This document shows, piece after piece, positions 1-8,241 of a stretch of 64,000 bases of DNA. The stretch is from Pandoraea faecigallinarum (GTDB lineage: Bacteria; Pseudomonadota; Gammaproteobacteria; Burkholderiales; Burkholderiaceae), in assembly GCF_001029105.3 (NCBI RefSeq), contig NZ_CP011807.3, positions 186,001 to 250,000 of the forward strand, written 5' to 3'. The notes under the pieces were generated by a model that worked only from the letters and a program-made list of their open reading frames with translations, did not search any database and was not told the DNA's origin. Numbering within the stretch: position 1 is the stretch's first letter; the number at the start of each line of letters is the position of its first letter. The translations under genes were made by a program, and so were the position numbers.

Positions 1-119
1 TCGGCCTGAAGTTGCTTGCCGTGTCGTTGAGCCTGTTCCTGCTGGCCGACTGGTACGGGGAGACGCTGGTGGCGTTCGGCGCGTCGATGATGCAACTCGC
101 CATGGCGGGCAAAGCCTGA
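1..119 (+). CDS. sctS: Type III secretion export apparatus protein SctS (C-terminal end)
   Basis: This is the tail of a gene that begins before the window, read in the frame whose codons start at base 3 and ending with TGA at 117-119. About 38 residues remain: a hydrophobic helix (KLLAVSLSLFLLADWYG) and an amphipathic end. That fits the second membrane helix of the small SpaQ/YscS/SctS export-gate protein. The identity rests mainly on position, because sctT starts two bases after the stop and sctU follows, which is the invariant S-T-U order. SctS packs with SctR and SctT in the inner-membrane export gate. Confidence 0.8.
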   Translation, partial: GLKLLAVSLSLFLLADWYGETLVAFGASMMQLAMAGKA

Positions 120-120
120 G

Positions 121-927
121 ATGGATCTGTCGCTGGTCTTCGCGCATCACGAAGGCATCATGGCGAGCGCAATCGCCTACGCCCGCGTCGCGCCATCGGT
201 GTTCCTCCTGCCGATTCTCAACGGCAACGTGCTCGCCGGCGTGGTGCGTACGGTCGTCTCCATGTGGATCGCGGCCGGTGTCTGGCCGTACCCCTACGGC
301 GCGCCGCTCGCGCTCGACGCGCCCATCGCGGTCGTGTTGCTGCGCGAGGCCGCCATCGGATTGCTGATCGCCATTGCCGTCGCCTTTCCCTTCTGGGTGT
401 TTCACGCGTTGGGCGCTTACATCGACAACCAGCGCGGCGCCACGCTCAGCAGCGTGATCGACCCGGCGAACGGCGTCGATACCTCCGAATTGGCGGGCTT
501 CTTTCAGTGGTTCGGTGCGGTGATTTATCTGCATCTGGGCGGCATGACGCTGTTGCTCGAACTGCTTGCCAGAAGCTATCGCGTCTGCGGGCCATTCGGG
601 GCATGCACGCTGTCGGTCGCGCGCGTACACGCGTTTCTCGATGCCCTCGTCGGGCATGCCATTGTGCTTTCGGCGCCGGTCGTCGGCGCGCTGTTCCTGT
701 CCGAAATCCTGCTCGGGCTGCTCTCGCGCTTCGCGCCACAGGTCAACGCGTTCGCGCTTTCGCTCACCATCAAGAGCGTGATCGGATTCACGATCTTGCT
801 GATCTATTTCGCCGCGACGCTGCCCGAGGCGATCGTGCCGCTTTTCACGCGACCGGAGGATGTCGTGCGCTGGCTTTCGCCGTCCGCGGCCGGAACGGCG
901 GGGACTTCAGGGAACTCGGGCGCATAG
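121..927 (+). CDS. sctT: Type III secretion export apparatus protein SctT (SpaR/YscT family)
   Basis: A 268-residue polytopic inner-membrane protein of the export gate, which with SctR and SctS forms the entry pore for secreted substrates. Hydrophobic helices occur throughout (for example around residues 20-60, 75-100, 135-150, 185-205 and 215-240). The family signature GATLSSVIDPANGVDTSELAG lies near residue 105; its core DPANG is diagnostic for SpaR/FliR-type proteins. Length is normal for the family (about 255-270). The start directly follows the sctS stop, which suggests translational coupling. The last ten residues are low-complexity Ala/Gly/Thr/Ser and run into a G-rich repeat before sctU. 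Confidence 0.95.
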   Translation: MDLSLVFAHHEGIMASAIAYARVAPSVFLLPILNGNVLAGVVRTVVSMWIAAGVWPYPYGAPLALDAPIAVVLLREAAIGLLIAIAVAFPFWVFHALGAYIDNQRGATLSSVIDPANGVDTSELAGFFQWFGAVIYLHLGGMTLLLELLARSYRVCGPFGACTLSVARVHAFLDALVGHAIVLSAPVVGALFLSEILLGLLSRFAPQVNAFALSLTIKSVIGFTILLIYFAATLPEAIVPLFTRPEDVVRWLSPSAAGTAGTSGNSGA

Positions 928-960
928 GGGACACAGGGGAACATAGGGGACATAGGGGCG
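921..960 (+). repeat. Short imperfect G-rich tandem repeat between sctT and sctU
   Basis: After the sctT stop there are three near-copies of a 9-10 base unit (GGGGACACA, GGGGAACATA, GGGGACATA), followed by GGGGCGAG just before the sctU start. Spacing suggests that the last G-rich copy serves as the sctU ribosome-binding region. Changes in copy number would alter the spacing between the two genes. Its function is unknown. Confidence 0.6.
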
Positions 961-966
961 AGAGCC

Positions 967-2220
967 ATGGGCGAGAAGACGGAGAAGCCGACACAAAAAC
1001 GGTTGCGCGATGCCGCGAAGAAGGGGCAGTCGTTCAAGAGCAAGGAACTGACGATGGTGACGCTCGTTTTCGTCGGCCTGCTCTTCGTGCTCTCGTCCGA
1101 TCCCTTGCTCTGGCTGATGCAGGAATACCGGCAGGTACTGGCCGACGCAAAGTTCGCCAATCCGCAGGCGTTTGCGGTGAGGCTGTTCCGGCATGGACTC
1201 GAAGCGTTCATGCCGGTGTTGCTCGTGTGTATCGCCGCAGCGGTACTGCCCTCGTTGCTTCAGACGGGATTTCTCTGGGCAAGTCAGGCGCTCAAGCTCA
1301 ATCTCGGGGCGATCAGTCCGTTGCACGGCGCCAAGCGCATCTTCAGCCTGAGAACGCTCAAGGACGCGCTCAAGTCGATTCTCTACCTGCTGAGTTTCGG
1401 TGCGATCGCCGCCGCGCTGTGGAGCCACGGCAAGGGCCTGCTGTTCGCACAGATCTACATGAGCCCCGCGGGCGTGGCCGCCGCCTGGGTCGCACTGGTG
1501 ACGAAACTGGTATGGATCGCGCTGGTGTGCGTGGTCCCGATCGCCATTCTCGATGCGATGGTCGAGTTCTGGCTGTTCATGCGCGAGCAACGCATGGAGC
1601 GCCACGAAGTCAAACGCGAGCAGAAGGACGCCGACGGCAACCCGGAGATCAAGCAGCGCCGTCGTGCCATGCATACCGAACTGCTTTCCGAAGCCGTGAA
1701 GGCAGATATTCGCGAGTCGCGGCTCATCATCGCCAACCCGACCCACATCGCCGTCGGCATCTACTTTCGTCCCGACATTGTCGCAATGCCGTTCATCTCG
1801 GTCATGGAGACCAATGCGCGGGCCCTCGCGGTGCGGCGGTATGCCGAGTCGCAGGGCGTGCCGGTCGTCGGGGACGTGGCGCTTGCGCGCCGGCTGTACG
1901 CGACACATCGCCGCTACACCTTCGTTTCCATCGAATCCATCGACGCCATCATGCGCCTGCTCGTCTGGCTGGAGGACGTCGAAAGAGCGGGCATGCACGA
2001 GATCGACGACGCAAATGAGGGTGTGCCGGGCGACGCCGAAAGCCATGACATCGACAGGGCGAAGGACGAGGAAATGCCTGATTTGGCGCACGACGTGACG
2101 TCCGAGTCCGAAGGCGGCGCCGAAACCCCGCCGCATGAACCCCGGCGTGTGGCGCCACCCCGTCAGGAATCGCAGGGGGAGGCGCGTACAAAACCCGGTA
2201 TTGGTGAGCACATTCGATAG
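967..2220 (+). CDS. sctU: Type III secretion substrate-switch protein SctU (SpaS/YscU family)
   Basis: A 417-residue inner-membrane autoprotease that controls the switch from early to late substrates. The N-terminus (MGEKTEKPTQKRL) is typical. About four membrane helices lie between residues 30 and 200, followed by a charged linker and the cytoplasmic domain. The self-cleaving NPTH motif is intact at residues 257-260 (cleavage between N257 and P258). The conserved domain ends near residue 345. An extra acidic, disordered-looking tail of about 70 residues follows, making the protein longer than Salmonella SpaS (about 356). It sits in the order S-T-U and is followed by the translocator genes. 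Confidence 0.95.
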   Translation: MGEKTEKPTQKRLRDAAKKGQSFKSKELTMVTLVFVGLLFVLSSDPLLWLMQEYRQVLADAKFANPQAFAVRLFRHGLEAFMPVLLVCIAAAVLPSLLQTGFLWASQALKLNLGAISPLHGAKRIFSLRTLKDALKSILYLLSFGAIAAALWSHGKGLLFAQIYMSPAGVAAAWVALVTKLVWIALVCVVPIAILDAMVEFWLFMREQRMERHEVKREQKDADGNPEIKQRRRAMHTELLSEAVKADIRESRLIIANPTHIAVGIYFRPDIVAMPFISVMETNARALAVRRYAESQGVPVVGDVALARRLYATHRRYTFVSIESIDAIMRLLVWLEDVERAGMHEIDDANEGVPGDAESHDIDRAKDEEMPDLAHDVTSESEGGAETPPHEPRRVAPPRQESQGEARTKPGIGEHIR

Positions 2221-2338
2221 AACGCTTTTTGGAAGTCTCCCAAAGGACGCGTTGCTTAAATGTTAATTATCGGGATGCCGGCAACGACGACGAGCGACAC
2301 GGCGCAGGTCCCGCTTTCACGAGACCCCGGGAGGAACG

Positions 2339-3087
2339 ATGGAATGTCAGGACATGCGCCATCTCTGGCGGTTGTGCAACGGCGGCACGCTCGCGTATTC
2401 GATGCAGACCGGCGGTGGCGAGCCGGCACCGTCGTGTCTGCGTGTCATGGCGCGCGAGATATACGCCGAGCTTGCGGCGACCTCGGCCAATGAAGGGATC
2501 GCACTGCCGCCCGAGCGCGCGTTGTTCCCCGAGACGTCGCTGCGCGGCTTGGCGGCCGTGGTGTCGACGGGGACACCGGAGCAGGCCGCCCGTGCCAACG
2601 CCCGGGTGCGTCTGAGCGACGCCGCGCGCGTGGCGGTCGCCGCGCATGCGCGCGCGCGGGCGGCGTTCGAGCGCAGTCAGGTGCGGGCGATGCAGGCCGA
2701 CGTCGTGCTCGCCGAGATTGAGGTGGTGCTCGACATCCTCTCTCCGAACGATCCGCAATACGTCAGAGCGAGCCGCAAGCGTCGTGCCGCGCTTGTCGAG
2801 GCGCACGCGGCGGCTGCACAGGCCGACCATGGGTATCGGTCGATGCGCGACAGGAGTATCGAGCCATGGATCCGGTATCTGGCGCGATTGCCCGACGCGT
2901 CGCAGCTACCGGCGACGTCGCCGGGCGGGTACCGGCCCGGCTATGTGCTCCCCGGCGAGCGCCGTGCCTTCTGGGGACGTCCGGCAAACGGCTGCCGCCG
3001 CTCGGCGGTGTCCCGGCTCGCATTCATTCCAGTCACCCGGCTGGCAAACAGAAGATTGACCCGTTTTCGGGTATCGGAAGGAGGTAA
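2339..3087 (+). CDS. Uncharacterised type III locus protein, apparently frameshifted
   Basis: A strong ribosome site (GGGAGGAACG) precedes ATG 2339. The first ~210 residues look like real coding sequence, with a helical Ala/Arg-rich centre and a Pro/Gly-rich end. From base ~2973 this frame becomes Arg-rich and unconvincing, and runs without a stop into sicA. Restoring one G in the run GGGG (2973-2976) moves the reading into the neighbouring frame. That frame continues sensibly (GTSGKRLPPLGG) and stops with TAA at 3085-3087, overlapping the sicA ribosome site AAGGAGG. The likely intact product is ~249 residues. I do not recognise the family. Its position between sctU and sicA suggests a T3SS accessory role. 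A sequencing error, a true mutation or phase variation are all possible. Confidence 0.55.
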
Positions 3088-3091
3088 TTCG

Positions 3092-3643
3092 ATGACACAA
3101 GCGGCAACGCCATCAGACACGGACGGGGGGCGCGTGACAAACGCGATCTGGAATGCCGTCATCGCGGGCGCCAGTCTCAAGGACATTCATGGCATTCCGA
3201 GCGAAACCATGGACGGCCTTTACGCGCACGCCTACGAGTTCTACACCAACGGTCAGTTGACGCAGGCCGAAGCGTTCTTCCGCTTCCTGTGCATCTACGA
3301 TTTCTACAACCCCGAATACATCGTCGGACTCGCGGCGGTGTACCAGCTCAAGGAGGAATACCAGAAGGCCGTCGATCTGTACGCGATGGCGTTCGCGGTC
3401 GGCAAGAACGACTATCGCCCGGTCTTTTACGCAGGCCAATGTCAGATGATGATGCGCAATCTGTCGTTGGCCCGCGAGTGCTTCGCACTGGTGTGCGAGA
3501 GCAGCTGCGATGCGGACCTGCGTACGAAAGCCCGCGCGTATCTCGATGCGATCGGCGCGGAAACGGGCACGGAAGACAGCGCGCGCAAGACGCCGGCACC
3601 GGCGGGTTCCTCCGGTGCGCCCGATGACAAGGAGGCAGCATGA
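3092..3643 (+). CDS. sicA: Class II type III chaperone SicA/BicA (LcrH/SycD family)
   Basis: A 183-residue TPR chaperone that keeps the translocators SctE and SctB soluble before export; the Salmonella and Burkholderia relatives also act as coactivators with an AraC-type regulator. The helical repeats run from about residue 45 to 150, with motifs such as YEFYTNGQLTQAEAFFRFLC and LKEEYQKAVDLYAMAF that are typical of SycD-type TPRs. I chose ATG 3092 because AAGGAGG lies seven bases upstream. A longer open frame from 2339 is treated as an artefact of a frameshift. The stop overlaps the sctE start (ATGA), which implies coupled translation of chaperone and client. Confidence 0.92.
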   Translation: MTQAATPSDTDGGRVTNAIWNAVIAGASLKDIHGIPSETMDGLYAHAYEFYTNGQLTQAEAFFRFLCIYDFYNPEYIVGLAAVYQLKEEYQKAVDLYAMAFAVGKNDYRPVFYAGQCQMMMRNLSLARECFALVCESSCDADLRTKARAYLDAIGAETGTEDSARKTPAPAGSSGAPDDKEAA

Positions 3644-5373
3644 TCAGCACGACAACGTTACAACCGAATGCCTTGCCGGCCCTCACCATGTTCGACGGCG
3701 AAGACACGGCGTCCGGTGCCGAGGCGGGCGGCAAGACGGCACAAAGCCTGAAGTTCGATATCGGGTCGACGATCAGGGCGATCGTCGAGAACATGGCGCG
3801 TAACGACGATGGGCCGTCCGGCGCACGGGGCGACGCCCCCGAGCTGAAGCCGCCGTCGGGTGATTCGCCGATGAGCCTGACGTATCTGCTCAGCCGTCTC
3901 ACCGGGTTGTTCAGCGAGTCGTCGCTGGCCGACCTTCAGACACGTCTCGCACAGTCGCAGGCCGAAGCGGCCGCCCGGCAGGCGCTCGCCGAGCAGAGCC
4001 GGAAGGCGTTCGACGAAGCGCTCGCCGCGGCCAACGACGCGCTTGCCGCATATGAAGCCGCCAACCGGGAACTGGAAAGCGCGAAGCAGGCAATGGACCG
4101 CGCCAGTGAAAAACTGGCGGCTGCCAAAGCCGCGCTCGACGCGAGCACGCCGGGAACGCCGGCGTATGAAGCGGCCCGCAAGGCCTACGCCGACGCACGG
4201 TCCGCCTTCGATGCCGCAAAGGACAAATTCGACAGCGCGAAGGCCATCGCGCTCAACGCCAACGACGCCGCGAAGGAAGCGGTGAAGAAAGCCGACGATC
4301 TGCTTGGCAGGTTTCTGAGCGAGCAACCGTTCAGCCAGACCAGCGCCGCATCCAACAAGGATCAACTGGACAACTCGTCGGAGCTGATTTTCCTGATGGC
4401 GCAACTCGCGAAGCTGCTCGGCGATAGCGCGAACGACGCGATCCAGGAAGACATGAAGTTCTTCGAGAAGATCCGCCGGGCGCGCGAGAACGATCTGATC
4501 AAAAAGAACGAGGAGTATCAGGAGCAGGTCAGGAAGGCCGAGAAGATGAGCAAGATTTTCGGCATCTTCGGCAAGATACTCGGGGCGGTGCTGGCGGTCG
4601 TCGGCGTCGTGGGCGCGGTATTCACCGGAGGTGCGAGTACCACACTGACGGTGATCGGTGTCGGGTTGCTGGCCGATTCCGTCATGGGGGCGGCCACGGG
4701 ATTCTCCCTCGTCGGCGAAGCGATCAAGCCCGTGATGACGCAGGTCGTCCAACCGCTGGCCGAGAAGATCGGCAGTTTCGTCGGCTCGATGCTCGAAGAA
4801 CTCGGCGTGGCCAAAGAGACGGCGGAACTGGTCGGCAACATCGTCGGGGTCGTGGCCGCGGCGGTCGTTCTGGTCGCGACCGTCGCCGTCACGGTGGTCG
4901 CGGGTGGCGCGGCGGCGGCGAGCAACCTGGGCAAGATGCTCGGCACGATGGTTGGCGACGTCGTGAAGAAAATCGTTCCCGACCTGCTGCGCGAAGCCGG
5001 TAAGGCAGGCGGGAGGATGCTCACGCAGAGCCTCACCTCCGCCGCCTCGCGAATGGGCATCAAGGAAGGCAACGCCCAGATGTTCGCCAACACGCTGCGC
5101 CAGATCGTGACGGCCGGCGAAATCGTGAATACCACGGTGCAGGCCACGGGCAGCACCGTCAACGGCGTCTACGCCAGCCAGGCGTCGGACACGCTGGCCG
5201 ACATGATGGTGTCCCAGGATTCGCTGGACAAGATCAACGACTCGGTCCGTCAGTCCGCGGACAAGTTCGCGGCGACGCAGAAAGTCGTCACGGACCTTGT
5301 GACCCAGATGTCCGATGCAGGCAGGGTCAAGCAGGAAGCGCAACGCTTCGTGATGAACAACGTGCGCGCTTGA
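3640..5373 (+). CDS. sctE: Major hydrophobic translocator SctE (SipB/BipB/IpaB family)
   Basis: A 577-residue pore-forming translocator inserted into the host membrane. It has an N-terminal disordered secretion region, a long Ala/Lys/Glu/Asp-rich coiled coil at about residues 90-220, a first hydrophobic hairpin segment around 306-350 (FGKILGAVLAVVGVVGAVF) and a second around 400-430 (VGVVAAAVVLVATVAVTVV). A helical C-terminal part follows. Order and length match SipB (593) and BipB. The gene overlaps its chaperone gene by four bases and is followed 16 bases later by sctB, as in SPI-1 and Bsa. Confidence 0.93.
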   Translation: MISTTTLQPNALPALTMFDGEDTASGAEAGGKTAQSLKFDIGSTIRAIVENMARNDDGPSGARGDAPELKPPSGDSPMSLTYLLSRLTGLFSESSLADLQTRLAQSQAEAAARQALAEQSRKAFDEALAAANDALAAYEAANRELESAKQAMDRASEKLAAAKAALDASTPGTPAYEAARKAYADARSAFDAAKDKFDSAKAIALNANDAAKEAVKKADDLLGRFLSEQPFSQTSAASNKDQLDNSSELIFLMAQLAKLLGDSANDAIQEDMKFFEKIRRARENDLIKKNEEYQEQVRKAEKMSKIFGIFGKILGAVLAVVGVVGAVFTGGASTTLTVIGVGLLADSVMGAATGFSLVGEAIKPVMTQVVQPLAEKIGSFVGSMLEELGVAKETAELVGNIVGVVAAAVVLVATVAVTVVAGGAAAASNLGKMLGTMVGDVVKKIVPDLLREAGKAGGRMLTQSLTSAASRMGIKEGNAQMFANTLRQIVTAGEIVNTTVQATGSTVNGVYASQASDTLADMMVSQDSLDKINDSVRQSADKFAATQKVVTDLVTQMSDAGRVKQEAQRFVMNNVRA

Positions 5374-5389
5374 GTTTAAGGAACCCCCC

Positions 5390-6463
5390 ATGAACATTCT
5401 CGACGTTAGCCAAACCCCTGTCGTACTGACGCCCGACGCGCCGGGTCGACCGAAGGATGCGCCGCCGCCCGGCATCCTCTACAACACTTTCACGCCCCCG
5501 CTCGACGACGACGGAGAGGACGACCCGCTGCGGCCGATGCTCCAAAGCCCGCCGCCGGACGCCAGCAAGAAAGATGCGCTCGACTGGCTAAAGGCGCAGC
5601 AGCCGCAGGAAAAGGACGGCAACATGCCGGGCAAGCGCGACGACGACCCGGGCTATGGCAGTCCGCTGTCCGACGACGCCGTGCTCATCGGCAAATTCTT
5701 CGACTACTTTCAGAAGGCGTTCCAGAACGGCCTCGAGATACGCAACAAGATGGCGCAGGTGAATTTCCAGTCGGTGGTCGCGGCGGGAGAGGCGACCAAA
5801 GAGGCAGGCAAGGCCTACATGTGGGGCGGGATTTCCTCGGGACTCGCGCAAGGCATGTTGGGGGGCATGGGGGCATTCAAGAGCCTGTCCGGGATTTCGA
5901 AGGAGCGTAATGCGCTGAAGATGCGGGCGCCGAAGCCGGAGGCCCCCGTGGCGGCACCGCAAGGCGCGCAGGTGAGCGGCGCGCCGCCAACGGCAAATGC
6001 GCCGGACGGCCGGTTGTCCGGCGCGCAAGTGCCGGGTGTCGACCCGGACGGAACGCTCGATGCGGCGCCGCCGCGCCCGAACGCGCCCGACGATGCCCCT
6101 GACGTGACGCCGCCGCCGGTGGCGGCCGACCCGTCGCCCGCGCCGGTACCGGACGGTCCGAGCGCCGAGGCATTGAACCTGAGTGCGCGAGGCGACGGCG
6201 CGCAGGGCGCGGCGTTCTCGATGATGGCGGCCCCCGCCGCGGGCATGCTCAACGGCGCCTCCCAGTATTCCGCCGCGCTCGAAAATCAGCAGCAGAAGCT
6301 GGCCGACAGCGGCGCGCAACTGAGCCGGGACGGCACCACCAACGCGCAGGATCAGGCGAACAAGGACCTCGGTCTCGTCACCGAAATGCTCAAGGCGATC
6401 GACGCCGTCTCGCAAGCCAAGGCGGGTGCGGCTTCGGCCATTGCGGGCAATTTGCGCGGATAA
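5390..6463 (+). CDS. sctB: Minor translocator SctB (SipC/BipC/IpaC family)
   Basis: A 357-residue partner of SctE in the translocon; SipC relatives also nucleate or bundle actin. Visible parts are a Pro/Asp-rich N-terminus, a helical region at residues 95-140, a single hydrophobic stretch at about 143-165 (WGGISSGLAQGMLGGMGAF), a long Pro/Ala linker at about 180-260, and a helical C-terminus (QQQKLADSGAQL onward). It is shorter than SipC (409), and the Pro/Ala linker looks lineage-specific. Actin activity cannot be judged from sequence. Position after sctE supports the call more than primary similarity does. Confidence 0.85.
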   Translation: MNILDVSQTPVVLTPDAPGRPKDAPPPGILYNTFTPPLDDDGEDDPLRPMLQSPPPDASKKDALDWLKAQQPQEKDGNMPGKRDDDPGYGSPLSDDAVLIGKFFDYFQKAFQNGLEIRNKMAQVNFQSVVAAGEATKEAGKAYMWGGISSGLAQGMLGGMGAFKSLSGISKERNALKMRAPKPEAPVAAPQGAQVSGAPPTANAPDGRLSGAQVPGVDPDGTLDAAPPRPNAPDDAPDVTPPPVAADPSPAPVPDGPSAEALNLSARGDGAQGAAFSMMAAPAAGMLNGASQYSAALENQQQKLADSGAQLSRDGTTNAQDQANKDLGLVTEMLKAIDAVSQAKAGAASAIAGNLRG

Positions 6464-6491
6464 GCGCCCGTATTTCCGAGAGGAGGGATAG

Positions 6492-7652
6492 ATGATGGAA
6501 AGCGTGAACGAACGCAGCGCGCCCTGGCTCATGTTTCGGGACGTAGGCGCCTCGGACGTGAAGGCCGAAGGCGTCAAGGAAAACCGTGTGCCGGGCCGGC
6601 AACCGGGCGACGATCTGTCGCCGGCCTCGGTGTTGCTCGCCGGTGCCGTGCAGGGCGCAGACAAGCTGCGCGGAGCGCTGCGAAGCATCGACGACAGGAT
6701 GCTCGACGTCCAATCGGGCAAGGCGTCTGTCGATGCGCTTGACGAAACGCTGGACGATGCACGTCTTGCGGCACTCGATCTCGGCGCGCGTCTGAAGGGC
6801 CTCGCGAGCAGCGACGTGCCGATACCGGGCGCGCTTCGCGAGCAAATCGCCGAGTTCCTGCGGGAGTCTCCCGAGCGCAAGCCCGGTGCGTTACCTGACG
6901 ACCCCGGCATCCGCCAGATGGATGACGCGCCGAAGGTAGATGCCGGCAATCCCGACGCAGCGCCGCAGACCGATACCGGCAAGGAGGGCGATGACAAGGT
7001 GCCCACCGACGGAGAGATATGGGACAAGCTCATCGCGGTCATCGGTCACATGAAGGAGTTTTTCCTCAAGATATTTTCGGAAGCCGCCAAGAAGTATCTA
7101 GAGTTCAGCAAGGCGCTCGCCGACATCATGTCGAAGTTATCGGGCTGGATCGAGAACCAGAATGACGGCAAGGAAGTCGATCTGGATGTCGGCAAACTGA
7201 AGGAAGCGCTTCAGCCACTGTTAAACAAATACAAGCTGCCGGGCAAGGAAGGTGTGTTGTGGCCGACACAAACGCCGGGCGACGGCCCCATCGAAGGGGG
7301 CGCCAAGGAAGACGCCGAAAAATGGGCGAAGGAACTCGGCCTTCCCGAGGGCAGCGTGAAGGAGCAACCCGAGGGAAGCGGCAAGTTCGTCGTGGTCGTC
7401 GACCTCAGCACCATCGAGACGATGATCAACACGCTGCCTCAGGGCGACGGTAACGGGAAGAAGCGGATGACCACACAGGAACTGGAAATCTGGCGCACCG
7501 GTTTCACGGGGCAGGAGAGTGTCGTCAAGACGCAGGTGCAGGGGTTGTCCCAGCGTTACGCCACGGCGAACGCGACCAACGAGAATTTGGTGAAGTTGCT
7601 CAGTGGCGCCATTCTCGCGATGAGCGAATCGAACAAAGGATTTTTCCGGTAA
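6492..7652 (+). CDS. sctA: Needle-tip protein SctA (SipD/BipD/IpaD family)
   Basis: A 386-residue hydrophilic protein expected to cap the needle and control translocon assembly. Helical segments at about residues 45-105 and 170-240 would form the long coiled coil. The segment at 175-220 (IWDKLIAVIGHMKEFFLKIF, then WIENQNDGKEVDLDVGKL) resembles the IpaD/SipD core, and the C-terminal helix carries the conserved late region. An acidic Pro-containing linker separates the N-terminal self-chaperoning part. A GAGAGGAGG ribosome site precedes ATG ATG at 6492/6495, so either may be used. It is slightly longer than SipD (343). Confidence 0.85.
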   Translation: MMESVNERSAPWLMFRDVGASDVKAEGVKENRVPGRQPGDDLSPASVLLAGAVQGADKLRGALRSIDDRMLDVQSGKASVDALDETLDDARLAALDLGARLKGLASSDVPIPGALREQIAEFLRESPERKPGALPDDPGIRQMDDAPKVDAGNPDAAPQTDTGKEGDDKVPTDGEIWDKLIAVIGHMKEFFLKIFSEAAKKYLEFSKALADIMSKLSGWIENQNDGKEVDLDVGKLKEALQPLLNKYKLPGKEGVLWPTQTPGDGPIEGGAKEDAEKWAKELGLPEGSVKEQPEGSGKFVVVVDLSTIETMINTLPQGDGNGKKRMTTQELEIWRTGFTGQESVVKTQVQGLSQRYATANATNENLVKLLSGAILAMSESNKGFFR

Positions 7653-8185
7653 TGCGCACGGAAGGCATTCTTTACCTCGCTGCGCGCTCGCGCGCGGCGC
7701 CCCGTCTGACGCCGGACATGTTGCCCTGCGCGCGTTTTCGCCCCGGACCGCTGCGCAATCTGCCGTCGCAGGCGTATCTGTCCGCGCTGCTGTCGACGGG
7801 CGATGCGCGGGCACTCGGGGTGGCGTTGCTCATGGTGTTGCGCGACGCCTTCGATCCGTCCGCACTCCAGGACATCGCGCTGCGACGCCAGTGCAATGCG
7901 GTGCGCGATGCCATCTTGCCGCGCGACGCCATGCGCCAGCGGGCGATTCTGGAGCGCTTCGCCACCGGACAGGCGAAGCCGCTGGGCGATGCGCTGGGGT
8001 TGCTCATCACGTTATTGGCCGATCATCCGCAACGCGAGGCGCTGCGCCGATTCGCCTCGCAGCTATTCCTGCGCGACTTCCCGCCAGCGCACGAAATACG
8101 TCGAAACCCGTTGGTCGCCGCGATGCTCGCGGGACTCGGCCTGTTCTCGCGAACGCAGCCTCCCGCATCGTCCGTTCTGCAATAA
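7652..8185 (+). CDS. Uncharacterised protein at the end of the type III operon
   Basis: A 177-residue basic, helical, Leu/Ala/Arg-rich protein whose ATG shares a base with the sctA stop, so it is probably co-translated as the last gene of the operon. There is no signal peptide and no clear membrane segment; the sequence LGDALGLLITLLADHP is the most hydrophobic helix. The SPI-1 and Bsa systems place an acyl carrier protein or effectors after the tip gene, and this is not an acyl carrier protein (no DSL phosphopantetheine motif). A distant SctK-type accessory protein or a small effector is possible. I do not recognise a family. Confidence 0.7.
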   Translation: MRTEGILYLAARSRAAPRLTPDMLPCARFRPGPLRNLPSQAYLSALLSTGDARALGVALLMVLRDAFDPSALQDIALRRQCNAVRDAILPRDAMRQRAILERFATGQAKPLGDALGLLITLLADHPQREALRRFASQLFLRDFPPAHEIRRNPLVAAMLAGLGLFSRTQPPASSVLQ

Positions 8186-8206
8186 CGCCCACATCCGGAC
8201 TTCGTG

Positions 8207-8234
8207 CCCCGCCAGATCAGGCGGGGTTTTTTTT
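8207..8234 (+). terminator. Rho-independent terminator of the type III operon
   Basis: A perfect 7-bp stem CCCCGCC/GGCGGGG with a six-base loop is followed by eight T residues. It lies 21 bases after the last gene of the operon and just before the convergent end of hilA. On the minus strand no T tract follows, so it works for the plus-strand operon only. Confidence 0.95.
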
Positions 8235-8241
8235 GAGGCGC

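Noticed and set aside
2339..3643. A single 434-codon gene covering the unknown protein and SicA
   Set aside because: The joining segment lacks coding character, a strong ribosome site and ATG for SicA lie inside it, and a one-base correction gives two normal coupled genes.
3658..5475. 605-codon open frame antisense to sctE
   Set aside because: Long antisense frames are common in GC-rich coding DNA; the product is a His/Arg/Gly-rich shadow without a ribosome site or domain.
7652..8185. Assignment as SctK/OrgA or as an acyl carrier protein
   Set aside because: No convincing match to OrgA/MxiK as recalled, and no DSL phosphopantetheine site.
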